DNA from: Bacteroidales bacterium
GTDB taxonomy: Bacteria > Bacteroidota > Bacteroidia > Bacteroidales > UBA10428
Direction of reading: 5' to 3'
Length of the DNA: 64,000 nucleotides
Assembly: GCA_016930375.1 (NCBI GenBank)
Contig: JAFGGU010000098.1
Span: 1 to 64,000 of the forward strand
Positions 8,959 through 18,698 of the stretch are shown here, piece by piece. The notes beneath the pieces are model-generated. The model did no database searches. It saw only the letters and a list, made by a program, of their open reading frames with translations, and was not told the origin of the DNA. The translations under genes were made by a program, and so were the position numbers. Position 1 is the first letter of the stretch, and the number at the start of each line of letters is the position of its first letter.

Positions 8959-11900
8959 ATGAAAAGAAAAATTTTAAGTTTGTTGTTTTTGCTAACAAGT
9001 GCATGGCTGATTGCCCAGGATATCCAGGTCACGGGGATCGTCAGGGATGCAAGCGGGATCACGCTTCCCGGTGTTAACATTCTGGAAAAGAATACCAATA
9101 GGGGAACTACCACAAATGATAACGGAGAATTCAGGATAACTGTCAACAGTTCCTCGACGCTGGTTTTCTCCTATATCGGCTATCAGACACAGGAATTACT
9201 GGTGAACGGCAATACAGTGATTGATGTGCAGTTAATGGAGGAAGCTTATCAACTGAATGAAGTGGTAGTTACCGCATTGGGTATCACCCAGGAGAAAAAA
9301 ACAATTGGATATTCAACCCAGGAGATCAATACAGCGGGCTTATCCAAACTGAATGCTCAAAATGTCGGGAACCTGTTAAGCGGACAGGTTGCGGGTCTTG
9401 CTGTAAGCAATCCGACCGGTATCTTTCAGGCACCTGTGTTTTCGCTGCGGGGAAAAACACCTTTAATTGTTATTGACGATATACCGGTTGAAACCAGTTT
9501 GTTTGACGTGCCTTCCACCGATATCGAAAACATAACGGTATTGAAAGGAACCACAGCCTCCGCGCTTTATGGTTCAAGGGGACGCAATGGGGCCATACTT
9601 ATTACAACCAAAAGAGCCAAAACAGATGGATTGGAAATCACGATAAACAACAGTTCAATGGTAACTGCGGGTTTCACCGTGTTTCCTGAAACACAAACCA
9701 CCTATGGGAATGGGTCAAACGGTCAATACGAATTTTGGGATGGCCAGGACGGTGGAATCTCAGACGGCGATATGATCTGGGGGCCCAAATTTGTTCCCGG
9801 CCTGAAAGTCCCGCAATGGAACAGTCCGATTTATGATAACGTTACAGGGGAGACCACTCCCTGGTGGGGCGATGTGTATGGCACCAAATACAACGATAAG
9901 TCAAGGTACTCAAGGGTCCCCACTCCCTGGCAATACCATGACAACCTGAAGGAATTCCTTGAAACAGGGTATGTGACAACCACCGACCTTTCCATTGCCT
10001 TCAAAGGGGAAAAGGCGAGGTATAAACTATCGGGAAATTACACCAAACAAAAAGGCCGTGTTCCTAATTCAGGGCTGAGTACAGGAGGCCTTAGCCTGAC
10101 TTCCACGGTGGATTTATCCAGAACTCTGAAACTGGACAGCAAATTCTCATACAATAAAGTCTTTTCACCCAATTATCCCAGGTATGGTTACGGCCCCAAG
10201 AACCACATGTACACCCTTTTGATCTGGATGGGTGATGATGTAAACGGCCAGGACCTGGAAGAACATCTGTATATTCCCGGCCAGGAAGGATACCGCCAGG
10301 CCAATTTCAATTATGCCTGGTACAACAATGTGTACTTCGCCGCCCATGAACTGAATCAGAAGTATGACGAAGATCTGCTCAACGGTCAGATAAAACTTAC
10401 CTGGGAAGTAACCCGGAACCTGAGTGTTCAGGGCAGATCCTCTGCCATTCGAAAAGGCCTGTTCGAGGACAGGGCCAGTCCGAAATCCTATCTCAACTAT
10501 GAAGATCCCAGGGATGGCGATTATAAAACCTGGAATTCAAACTGGCTCACCCTGGATAATGATGTCCTGATTACTTATGACAAACAGGTTACACCTGATA
10601 TTCACCTGACAGTCAATACCGGTGCCGCTTCATTCTACAGAAGATACCACCAGGAATACAATGCAACGGATGGTTTGATTGTTCCGTTTATTTACAGTCT
10701 GAATAATACAAAAGGCAACATTAAAGCCTCCACTTATTTCGAAGAAAGGGAAGTCAGAAGTATTTATGCCACTGCGGATTTTGATCTGTACGATGCAATC
10801 TTTCTGAATTTCGCCGCCAGGAATGACTGGTCTTCCACCCTGCCGGTTTCCAATAATTCCTACTTCTATCCGTCAGTCTCGGTGAGTACGCTGGTCTCCA
10901 ACCTTGTGGAAATGCCCGGATTCATTGATTATCTGAAGATATACGGTTCATGGGCGGAAGTGGCCAGTGATTTAAGTCCATACCAGATTGCCTCGGCCTA
11001 TACAAACTACGGCAGTTATAACGGACTTACAGAACTGAGCTACCCGGAAACCATTGTCAATCCGAATATCAAACCGGAAAAATCAACATCTTTCGAGTTT
11101 GGCCTTTCCGGATCGTTTTTTAAAGACAGATTAGGGTTAGATGTAACCTATTTCAATGTGGTTGACGAGAATCAGATTCTTGATCTCCCGGTATCTGTTA
11201 CTTCAGGGTTTACCAGCAGAAAAGTCAACGGAAATGAATACACAACGAACGGCCTGGAAATTGTTGTCAATGCCAGACCCTTTCATCAGAAAAACTTCGG
11301 ATGGCAGATCACGGCAAACTGGGACACCCGTGTTAAAAAACTGACCGGAATATATGGAAATGCATTGAAGTATGGGAATTATTCCAAAGGAGAAAGAATT
11401 GACAATTATTACAGCACCGGTTGGTTAAAAAGCGCTGACGGTCAAGTAATTCTTTCTGAATCAAACGGTCTTCCTACCCGTGACCCGTTCCCCCAGATGT
11501 TTGGCCACACCGATCCCAACTGGAGATTCGGACTGCAGAACCGGATAAATTACAGGAAATTATCACTCAATATCGGTATTGATGGCGTTTGGGGTGGTGT
11601 GATCAGGTCACTGACCATTGAAAAAATGTGGTGGGGCGGCAAGCACCCGAATTCGGTACAGTACAGGGATGAGGAATATGCTGCCGGTGAACCGGTTTAC
11701 ATTCCCCAGGGTGTAAATGTGGTAAGCGGCGAGCTCACCACCGATGTGAACGGCAAGGTCATTTCAGATACCCGTGTTTATCAGCCCAATCAAACCAGGG
11801 TAAGCTGGCAGACATGGTGTCAGAATTATCCTTACAGAGCTAAAGTTTCGGAGGAGGAAAGTGAAACTTTCGCCAATATCTTCGACAGAACGTATGTAAA

Positions 11901-12102
11901 ACTTCGCAGCCTTTCCCTTACTTATAACATGACAGACATTATTGGCCTGAAAGGTCTGAAAAATGTTGAACTGACAGCATTCGGCAATAATCTTCTGATC
12001 CTGAAAAAAGCAAAGATCATCGATCCTGATTACGGTAACGATGACAACCTGCAGGACCCTTCAACCCGTTATGTGGGATTAGCGATAAAGATGACATTAT
12101 AA
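8959..12102 (+). CDS. SusC/RagA-family TonB-dependent outer-membrane transporter
   Basis: Outer-membrane transporter of 1047 residues, usual for SusC. In order it has a signal peptide (MKRKILSLLFLLTSAWLIAQ), a carboxypeptidase-regulatory-like beta domain (about 22-100), the conserved LNEVVVTALGI segment, a TonB plug (about 115-230, with SGQVAGL and LKGTTASALYGSRG) and a 22-strand-type barrel to the C-terminus. It imports a ligand captured by the SusD partner using TonB energy. The ATG at 8959 is chosen because upstream starts precede no signal peptide. SusD follows after 21 bases. No glycoside hydrolase is linked, so the ligand may not be a polysaccharide. Confidence 0.95.
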   Translation: MKRKILSLLFLLTSAWLIAQDIQVTGIVRDASGITLPGVNILEKNTNRGTTTNDNGEFRITVNSSSTLVFSYIGYQTQELLVNGNTVIDVQLMEEAYQLNEVVVTALGITQEKKTIGYSTQEINTAGLSKLNAQNVGNLLSGQVAGLAVSNPTGIFQAPVFSLRGKTPLIVIDDIPVETSLFDVPSTDIENITVLKGTTASALYGSRGRNGAILITTKRAKTDGLEITINNSSMVTAGFTVFPETQTTYGNGSNGQYEFWDGQDGGISDGDMIWGPKFVPGLKVPQWNSPIYDNVTGETTPWWGDVYGTKYNDKSRYSRVPTPWQYHDNLKEFLETGYVTTTDLSIAFKGEKARYKLSGNYTKQKGRVPNSGLSTGGLSLTSTVDLSRTLKLDSKFSYNKVFSPNYPRYGYGPKNHMYTLLIWMGDDVNGQDLEEHLYIPGQEGYRQANFNYAWYNNVYFAAHELNQKYDEDLLNGQIKLTWEVTRNLSVQGRSSAIRKGLFEDRASPKSYLNYEDPRDGDYKTWNSNWLTLDNDVLITYDKQVTPDIHLTVNTGAASFYRRYHQEYNATDGLIVPFIYSLNNTKGNIKASTYFEEREVRSIYATADFDLYDAIFLNFAARNDWSSTLPVSNNSYFYPSVSVSTLVSNLVEMPGFIDYLKIYGSWAEVASDLSPYQIASAYTNYGSYNGLTELSYPETIVNPNIKPEKSTSFEFGLSGSFFKDRLGLDVTYFNVVDENQILDLPVSVTSGFTSRKVNGNEYTTNGLEIVVNARPFHQKNFGWQITANWDTRVKKLTGIYGNALKYGNYSKGERIDNYYSTGWLKSADGQVILSESNGLPTRDPFPQMFGHTDPNWRFGLQNRINYRKLSLNIGIDGVWGGVIRSLTIEKMWWGGKHPNSVQYRDEEYAAGEPVYIPQGVNVVSGELTTDVNGKVISDTRVYQPNQTRVSWQTWCQNYPYRAKVSEEESETFANIFDRTYVKLRSLSLTYNMTDIIGLKGLKNVELTAFGNNLLILKKAKIIDPDYGNDDNLQDPSTRYVGLAIKMTL

Positions 12103-12123
12103 AATACAAATTAACAAAGCATT

Positions 12124-13602
12124 ATGAAAAAGATAGCTCTTTTGATAATTGTGTTCTCTGCACTGTTTATGACAGGCTGCGAAAAACTGGAAAACCTGAA
12201 CCAGAATCCGAATAACGTAGTAGAAACACACCCGCAATTGCTGCTCACTACAGTGGAATGGGATGCATTCCAGGTAGCCGGGGTTTCCCCCTTGTTTGCC
12301 TCGCGTATGGTCATTCAGACCGATGGGGAAGATGTGTATCAGTATTACAAATGGGACAGGGGAAGTTATGACTCTTACAACAATCTCAGAAACATTACTT
12401 TAATGATGGAAGAAGCTGTCAGAATTGGTAGTCCGAACTACCAGGCTCTGGCAAAATTCTTCAGGGCCTATTATTTTTATAACCTCGCCCTGACCTTTGG
12501 TGATGTCCCTTATTCACAAGCCTTGAAAGGAGAAACGGTTGCACTTTATTCACCTGAATACGATCTGCAGAAAGATGTTTTCAAGGGTATATTGCAGGAA
12601 CTTAAGGAAGCCATAGAGATGATGACTGATGACATCATTGACGGAGATATTATCTTTGCCGGTGACGCCGGCAAATGGCGTAAACTGATCAATTCCTTCC
12701 GTTTAAAAGTATTGATCACCCTGTCAGGAAAAACCGATGAAACAGATATGAACATTATCGGGACTTTTGCTGACATTGTGACCAATCAGCCTATCATGGA
12801 ATCGAATGATGATGACGGTCAGCTGATTTTTTATGATCAGCTTGGCAGCAGGTATACCGAATATAACAACAGTGACTACGGATCAAACAGGTATATGGAC
12901 TCAACCTTCATCCGGAAATTGCAGGATCACGAAGATCCCCGGCTTTTCGTCTATTGTGCGCAAACCAAAAATGCCAAGGAAACCGGACTGGACATCGCTG
13001 ACTTTCTGGCATACGAAGGAGGAAATCCGATTGCCCCTTACAACGAGGTGAATTTAAAGGCAGCAGCAGGCAATGTATCCAAAGTAAACTTACGATATAC
13101 CACCGATCCAACCTGTGAACCCCACAGACTAATGAGTTACGCGGAATTGCAGCTGATCCTGGCTGAAGCCAGCGTCAGGGGTTGGATCGATCCATCCGAT
13201 GCCGAAACGTATTATGAAGAAGGAGTGAAGGCTTCCTTTGACTTCTATAATACTTATGCCAAGGAATATTCGGGATATTTTGATGATGCTGCAGCCCATG
13301 ATTACCTTGTTGGTGACCTTGTTGATTTTTCAAATGCGGCCAATGATGAAGCCAGGATCGAAAGGATCATCATGCAGAAATACCTCCAGTCATTTCTACA
13401 GGGAGGCTGGAGCGCCTATTTTGATAAACTTCGTACCGGATTCCCTGATTTTATCCTCCTTCCCGGAATTACACCTCCTGCCAGATGGATGTACCCGAAC
13501 AGTGAATATCAGTTAAACGCCGAAAACGTATCCGCGGCCATTGAAAGACAATTTGGAGCAGGAAATGACAAGATAAGGGAAACCACCTGGTGGTTAAAAT
13601 AA
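12124..13602 (+). CDS. SusD/RagB-family outer-membrane lipoprotein
   Basis: Surface ligand-binding lipoprotein of 492 residues that caps the SusC barrel. The signal peptide ends in a lipobox, LFMTGC, and the mature start EKLENLNQNPN is typical of the SusD-like_2 group. TPR-like helices can be inferred around residues 85-130 (FRAYYFYNLALTFGDVPY) and 330-360 (LMSYAELQLILAEASVRG), and the C-terminal part has the usual QKYLQSF...WSAYFDKLRTGFP pattern. It is translated directly after susC and is followed by a strong terminator, so the pair forms one transcription unit. Confidence 0.94.
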   Translation: MKKIALLIIVFSALFMTGCEKLENLNQNPNNVVETHPQLLLTTVEWDAFQVAGVSPLFASRMVIQTDGEDVYQYYKWDRGSYDSYNNLRNITLMMEEAVRIGSPNYQALAKFFRAYYFYNLALTFGDVPYSQALKGETVALYSPEYDLQKDVFKGILQELKEAIEMMTDDIIDGDIIFAGDAGKWRKLINSFRLKVLITLSGKTDETDMNIIGTFADIVTNQPIMESNDDDGQLIFYDQLGSRYTEYNNSDYGSNRYMDSTFIRKLQDHEDPRLFVYCAQTKNAKETGLDIADFLAYEGGNPIAPYNEVNLKAAAGNVSKVNLRYTTDPTCEPHRLMSYAELQLILAEASVRGWIDPSDAETYYEEGVKASFDFYNTYAKEYSGYFDDAAAHDYLVGDLVDFSNAANDEARIERIIMQKYLQSFLQGGWSAYFDKLRTGFPDFILLPGITPPARWMYPNSEYQLNAENVSAAIERQFGAGNDKIRETTWWLK

Positions 13603-13628
13603 AGACACCATTCTTGAACAAAATTCGG

Positions 13629-13664
13629 AAGGATGCACCTGTATGGGTGTATCCTTTGTTTTTT
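13629..13664 (+). terminator. Rho-independent terminator after susD
   Basis: An 11-bp stem, AAGGATGCACC (13629-13639) with GGTGTATCCTT (13646-13656; one G-U pair), and a 6-base loop are followed by TGTTTTTT. It separates susCD from the FG-GAP and haloperoxidase genes on the same strand. Confidence 0.85.
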
Positions 13665-13759
13665 AGGGCTGCCCAATAGGCATGAATTTATCCGTTCGTT
13701 GAACATTACATTATTCTATTTTGTTAATGTTCAGTTAACCCTAAGCTACATCCTGTTCC

Positions 13760-16700
13760 ATGGTATATACCCGTTTGAACTTTCTGTTTAAAGCAGAACT
13801 GCCAAATGCCTACCTTCTGATTGTCATACCCCTCCTTGCCCTTTCCTGTTCCGGGAAACAGCCCCTCTTCACTGAAATCAAATCTTCCCGTTCAAATATC
13901 ACCTTCAACAACCGGATCGATGAGAACGATTCCATCAACCAGCTCGACGTGGAAAACCTCTACAACGGCGGCGGGGTTGGCATCGGTGATTTCAACCGGG
14001 ACGGGCTTCCTGATGTGTATTTCACCGGAAACATCGTGTCGTGCAAGCTATACCTGAACCAGGGCGACTTCGTTTTCCGCGACGTGACTGACCCTGCCGG
14101 AGTAACCGGGGAAGGAAGATGGTGCAGGGGGGTTGCAGTGGTGGATATAAACAACGACGGTTGGCCTGATATCTATGTCAGCGCTACACTGAAGAACAAT
14201 CCAAATGCACGCAAAAATATGCTTTACATCAACCAGGGTTTGAATACTTCGGGGGTTCCTGTATTTGATGAACTCGCCGCTGAATATGGGCTCGATGATG
14301 ATTCACATACCACCCAGGCAGCATTCTTCGATTACGATAATGACGGCGACCTGGATGTATACCTGGCGGTAAATGAGATCAATAACAGGAGGATATCGCC
14401 CTACCTGTTCCGGCCGGTCTTGCACGATGGAAAGAACCCCAGCACCGGCAGGTTTTACAGGAACGACTGGAACGATTCATTGAAACATTCGGTATTTACA
14501 GATGTGTCGAGACAAGCCGGCATTCAAACGGAAGGATACAGTCATGGGGTCAGCATTGCCGATTTCAATGAGGACGGATGGAAAGACCTATTCGTCAGTA
14601 ACGATTTTCTGACGAACGATCTGCTGTGGATCAACAACCGTGACGGCACTTTTACGGACCAGGTCAGGGCATATTTTAAGCACACATCTTCCAACTCCAT
14701 GGGTAACGATGCAGGCGATATCAACAATGACGGTCTCATCGACCTGGTTACACTCGATATGAATCCGGGAGACAACTACCGGAGAAAGATGATGCTCATG
14801 CCGAACAGCTATCAGACCTACCAGAATACCGAACATTACGGCTACAGTTACCAGTATGTCAGGAACACCCTGCAGCTCAACCAGGGACCCAGGCCACAGG
14901 ATGATTCGATTGGTTTGCCTGTCTTCAGTGAAATAGGCTTTTATGCCGGAATTTCGGCTACCGACTGGAGCTGGACTCCCATGCTCGCTGATTTTGACAA
15001 TGACGGGTACAGGGACCTTTTCATCACGAATGGTTTTCCGCGTGATATCACCGATCATGACTTCGCCATCTTCAGAAATGAAGCCTATCTGGTTGCCACG
15101 AAGAACCAGATCCTGTCGCAAATACCGGAAGTAAAACTGCACAATTACGTGTTCAGGAACAATGGGAACCTCAGCTTCTCGGATAAATCCTTTGCCTGGG
15201 GCATTACTACTCCCACTTTCTCAAACGGGGCTGTTTATGCTGACCTCGACCAGGACGGAGACCTTGATGTCATTACCAATAATATCAAAGATGAAGCCTC
15301 GGTTTACAGGAACAATGCCCGTGAAATGAATCCGGAGAACAGTCATTTTCTGCAGGTAAGGCTGAAGGGCGACGACAGGAATATAGCAGGACTTGGAGCC
15401 AGCGTGGAAATATACTATGACCGGGGTAAAAAACAGGTTTGGGAAAACAGCCCATTCAGAGGGTACATCTCAACCATCGAAGCTATGGCTCATTTCGGAC
15501 TTGGACAGGTAAAAAAGGTTGATTCCGTTTTGGTGAAATGGCAGAACGGACGGATGGAGGTGAAACAAAACATCGAAGCCGATCAGACTGTTTGGTTTAA
15601 CCATTTTGAAGCCACCCGGTCATACGCCCATGAACGAAGCAAATTGGCCAGCCATGCACTTTTCCGCGAAGTGACCGGCGCTTCCCTTGTAAACTACACG
15701 CATCGCGAGACAGATTTTGTGGACTTCAATATTCAGAAGCTTCTGCCGCATAAATTCTCGGAATATGGTCCCGCCCTGGCAGCAGGAGATATGGATGGCA
15801 ACGGTCTCGATGACTTCATTTGCGGGGGATCAGCCGGCGAAAGCGCACAATTGTTTTTACAACAGCCTGACGGGAAGTTCATTCAGAGATCCCTGCTTAC
15901 CAGGGCGGAAACCAATGTAAAAAGTTGGGACGATGCAGGCATCCTGTTGTTCGATGCAGACAGTGACGGAAACCTTGATCTGTATATTTCCTCGGGAGGA
16001 TATGAACATGAAAGCCATTCCACGGCCTACCAGGATCATTTTTACCTCAACCGGGGAAAGGCTGAATTCAGTGAAATTCCGGAAGCCATTCCGACAAACC
16101 CTGCCAGCAAATTCTGCGTCAGGGCATCGGATTATGACAGGGATGGTGATCTTGATCTCTTTGTTGCAGGCCGGGTAGATCCGTGGAATTATCCCAAACC
16201 CGTATCGAGTTTCATTTTCAGGAATGATTCGGAACGTGGCAAGGTAAAGTTCACCGATGTCACAAGCGAAGTTGCCAGGGACCTTTTGAATGTCGGACTG
16301 GTTTGCGATGCCTTGTTCACCGATTTTAACAATGACGGATGGGTCGATCTTGTTCTGGCAGGCGAATGGATGCCGATCACCTTCCTGCAAAATGTAAACG
16401 GCAGTTTTAAGAATACGACAGACCGCACCGGGATCGGTAACCAGACAGGCTGGTGGAATTCGATTGCCGCCGGCGACTTTGATAACGACAATGACATAGA
16501 TTACGTGGTGGGTAACCTGGGACAAAATTCCTTTTACAAGGCTTCGCACAAATACCCTGTGGGCATCTACGCCGGTGATTTCGACAACAATGGCAGCTAC
16601 GATGCTTTCCCTTCACAGTACCTGCCGGCAAGCCAGAAAGATACAGGATGGCGGGAGTTCCCGGTCCACACCCGCGATGATGCGGTGAAGCAAATGATCA

Positions 16701-17374
16701 GCATGCGGTCGAAGTTCCAGAATTATAAATCCTATGCTGAATCAACTATCGACTGCCTTTTCTCCCCTGAACAGCTGAAAGGAGCGCTCGTGCTGAAAGC
16801 CAACAACTTCCAATCATGCCTTGTCATAAATGACGGCCGGAACAGGTTTAGCCTGGTGCCACTTCCGGTTCAGGCCCAATTGTCAGTTTTGAATGGCATG
16901 ATCGTGGATGATTTGGATGCGGATGGCAACCTGGACTTATTGATCAATGCCAATGACTGGGGAACTGAAGTTTCGGTGGGCAGATATGATGCACTGAACG
17001 GTTTGTTGCTCCGGGGTGATGGCCAAGGCCAATTCACGCCTTTGTCAATCGCGGAAAGCGGCATATATATACCGGGAAATGGCAAGGGAATGGCAAAACT
17101 GCGGGGTGCAGGCGGAAGGTACCTGGTGGCTGCGGGACAAAACCGCGGACCGTTAAAAATATTTGAACTCAGTAATGGCCTCAACTGCTTTTCTTTACAG
17201 TCAGATGATGCCTGGGCGGAGGTTCGGTACGCAAATGGATTGGCTCACAGGCAGGAGTTCCATTACGGGAGTTCTTTTCTTTCACAACAGGCCAGGTTTA
17301 TCGGAGCCGGGAATACGGTCCGATCCATTACCCTGTATAATAATTCCGGTCAAAAACGTGAAATCTTTCCCTGA
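13760..17374 (+). CDS. CRTAC1-type FG-GAP/VCBS repeat lipoprotein with ASPIC/UnbV domain
   Basis: Large exported protein of 1204 residues with an N-terminal hydrophobic segment ending in LALSCSGK, a lipobox. Two beta-propeller arrays of FG-GAP/VCBS repeats flank a middle domain. Many Ca2+-type loops of the form D-x-N/D-x-D-G-x-x-D are visible, for example DFNRDGLPDVYF, DYDNDGDLDVY and DADSDGNLDLY. An ASPIC/UnbV domain lies at about residues 528-613 (AGLGASVEIYYD to VKWQNGRMEVKQ). Such proteins are extracellular or surface binding scaffolds. The haloperoxidase-like gene begins one base after its stop, so the two are translationally coupled. No catalytic motif is visible. Confidence 0.9.
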   Translation: MVYTRLNFLFKAELPNAYLLIVIPLLALSCSGKQPLFTEIKSSRSNITFNNRIDENDSINQLDVENLYNGGGVGIGDFNRDGLPDVYFTGNIVSCKLYLNQGDFVFRDVTDPAGVTGEGRWCRGVAVVDINNDGWPDIYVSATLKNNPNARKNMLYINQGLNTSGVPVFDELAAEYGLDDDSHTTQAAFFDYDNDGDLDVYLAVNEINNRRISPYLFRPVLHDGKNPSTGRFYRNDWNDSLKHSVFTDVSRQAGIQTEGYSHGVSIADFNEDGWKDLFVSNDFLTNDLLWINNRDGTFTDQVRAYFKHTSSNSMGNDAGDINNDGLIDLVTLDMNPGDNYRRKMMLMPNSYQTYQNTEHYGYSYQYVRNTLQLNQGPRPQDDSIGLPVFSEIGFYAGISATDWSWTPMLADFDNDGYRDLFITNGFPRDITDHDFAIFRNEAYLVATKNQILSQIPEVKLHNYVFRNNGNLSFSDKSFAWGITTPTFSNGAVYADLDQDGDLDVITNNIKDEASVYRNNAREMNPENSHFLQVRLKGDDRNIAGLGASVEIYYDRGKKQVWENSPFRGYISTIEAMAHFGLGQVKKVDSVLVKWQNGRMEVKQNIEADQTVWFNHFEATRSYAHERSKLASHALFREVTGASLVNYTHRETDFVDFNIQKLLPHKFSEYGPALAAGDMDGNGLDDFICGGSAGESAQLFLQQPDGKFIQRSLLTRAETNVKSWDDAGILLFDADSDGNLDLYISSGGYEHESHSTAYQDHFYLNRGKAEFSEIPEAIPTNPASKFCVRASDYDRDGDLDLFVAGRVDPWNYPKPVSSFIFRNDSERGKVKFTDVTSEVARDLLNVGLVCDALFTDFNNDGWVDLVLAGEWMPITFLQNVNGSFKNTTDRTGIGNQTGWWNSIAAGDFDNDNDIDYVVGNLGQNSFYKASHKYPVGIYAGDFDNNGSYDAFPSQYLPASQKDTGWREFPVHTRDDAVKQMISMRSKFQNYKSYAESTIDCLFSPEQLKGALVLKANNFQSCLVINDGRNRFSLVPLPVQAQLSVLNGMIVDDLDADGNLDLLINANDWGTEVSVGRYDALNGLLLRGDGQGQFTPLSIAESGIYIPGNGKGMAKLRGAGGRYLVAAGQNRGPLKIFELSNGLNCFSLQSDDAWAEVRYANGLAHRQEFHYGSSFLSQQARFIGAGNTVRSITLYNNSGQKREIFP

Positions 17375-17375
17375 A

Positions 17376-18698
17376 ATGAAAAACCATATCATTACCTCCA
17401 TTCCTCTGTTAGCTTTGGTACTGGCACTTCTGTTTTCCGGTTGCGCCCCGGAAAAGACCTTTCTGCCTGCTGATACCGAGATTCTCCACCGCAATCAGGA
17501 TCAACTCACTGAAGTGATCATTTATGACGTATTTACCCCTCCGGTAGCCAGCCGGATTTATGCCTATTCCTCGCTTGCTTCGTATGAAGCTCTAAGATTT
17601 GCAGGTCAGGGAAACCCCTCCATTGCAGAAAGACTCAAAGGTTTCGGGAAAATGCCCCAACCCGGGAGCGGAAACCACAACTTCATGCTGGCAGCATGCC
17701 GCGCTTTCTTTACGGTCGCCCATAACATCAAGGTCTTCTCGGTGGATTCCCTGAAGACCTATGAGGAATCGCTTTTTAAAGGATTCAGGGAGAGCCTTGA
17801 TGATTCAACGTACGAGCGTTCCGTGGCCTTCGGAAATTTGGTAGCTCAAACCATTCTGGAACGCGCCAAAACCGACGGATATTTTGAATCGAGAGGCAAG
17901 CCCAGATACCTGGGCAGCAATGATCCGGGAAAATGGAGACCAACACCGCCGGATTATATGGATGGCGTGGAATGGTGCTGGAACACCATGAAGCCCATGG
18001 TCATGGATTCCGCTTCGCAATTCAGTCCTGCCCCGCCACCCCCCTACAGTATGGACACAAATAGCTATTTTTACAAAAGCCTTATTGAAGTGTACAATAT
18101 CAGCAAAAACCTGACGGATGAACAGAGAACGATTGCAACCTATTGGGATGACAACCCTTTTGTGATCGAGCATTCGGGACACCTGATGTTTGCCAACAAG
18201 AAGATCACGCCCGGCGGTCACTGGATGGGCATTTGCGCCATCGCCGCCAAACAGTCTGGCGCTGACGCTGTAAAAACGGCCAGGGCTTATGCCATGACCG
18301 CTATCGCATTGTACGATGGATTTATCTCCTGCTGGGATGAAAAATACCGGAGCAGTTATGTCAGGCCGGTCACCGCGATCAATGAGCACATCGATTACGC
18401 CTGGATGCCCTATTTGCAGACACCTCCTTTCCCCGAATATGCAAGCGGCCACAGCACTATAACTGCCAGTGCTGCCGAGGTGCTGACCTCACTTTTCGGC
18501 GACAACTTTGCTTTTCAGGACACCAGCGATCTCCGGTACATCGGTATGCAACGCCATTTCAATTCATTCCGGGAAGCTGCGGCCGAAGTCTCGATAAGCC
18601 GTGTCTACGGAGGCATACACTATCGCTTCAGCGTGGATATCGGTGCCGAGCAGGGGAAAAAACTGGGAACCTATATTAACCAGAGATTAAACGATTAA
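17376..18698 (+). CDS. Vanadium-dependent haloperoxidase / PAP2-family lipoprotein
   Basis: Protein of 440 residues with a signal peptide and lipobox (LALLFSGCAPEK). The C-terminal half has the vanadate/phosphate pocket signatures shared by vanadium haloperoxidases and PAP2 acid phosphatases: YVRPVTAINEHI, PEYASGHSTITASA near residue 351, and RVYGGIHYRFSVD near 410. It could oxidise halides with peroxide or hydrolyse phosphate esters; sequence alone does not decide. The frame extends upstream inside the previous gene, but the ATG at 17376 gives the signal peptide. It follows the CRTAC1-type gene by one base; this pairing next to SusC/SusD recurs in Bacteroidota to my knowledge. Its stop abuts that of potD. 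Confidence 0.9.
   Translation: MKNHIITSIPLLALVLALLFSGCAPEKTFLPADTEILHRNQDQLTEVIIYDVFTPPVASRIYAYSSLASYEALRFAGQGNPSIAERLKGFGKMPQPGSGNHNFMLAACRAFFTVAHNIKVFSVDSLKTYEESLFKGFRESLDDSTYERSVAFGNLVAQTILERAKTDGYFESRGKPRYLGSNDPGKWRPTPPDYMDGVEWCWNTMKPMVMDSASQFSPAPPPPYSMDTNSYFYKSLIEVYNISKNLTDEQRTIATYWDDNPFVIEHSGHLMFANKKITPGGHWMGICAIAAKQSGADAVKTARAYAMTAIALYDGFISCWDEKYRSSYVRPVTAINEHIDYAWMPYLQTPPFPEYASGHSTITASAAEVLTSLFGDNFAFQDTSDLRYIGMQRHFNSFREAAAEVSISRVYGGIHYRFSVDIGAEQGKKLGTYINQRLND

Noticed and set aside
15857-16549. Minus-strand open frame of 230 codons
   Set aside because: Antisense shadow of the FG-GAP repeats; the Asp/Asn-rich loops read as Ile/Val-rich sequence on the reverse.
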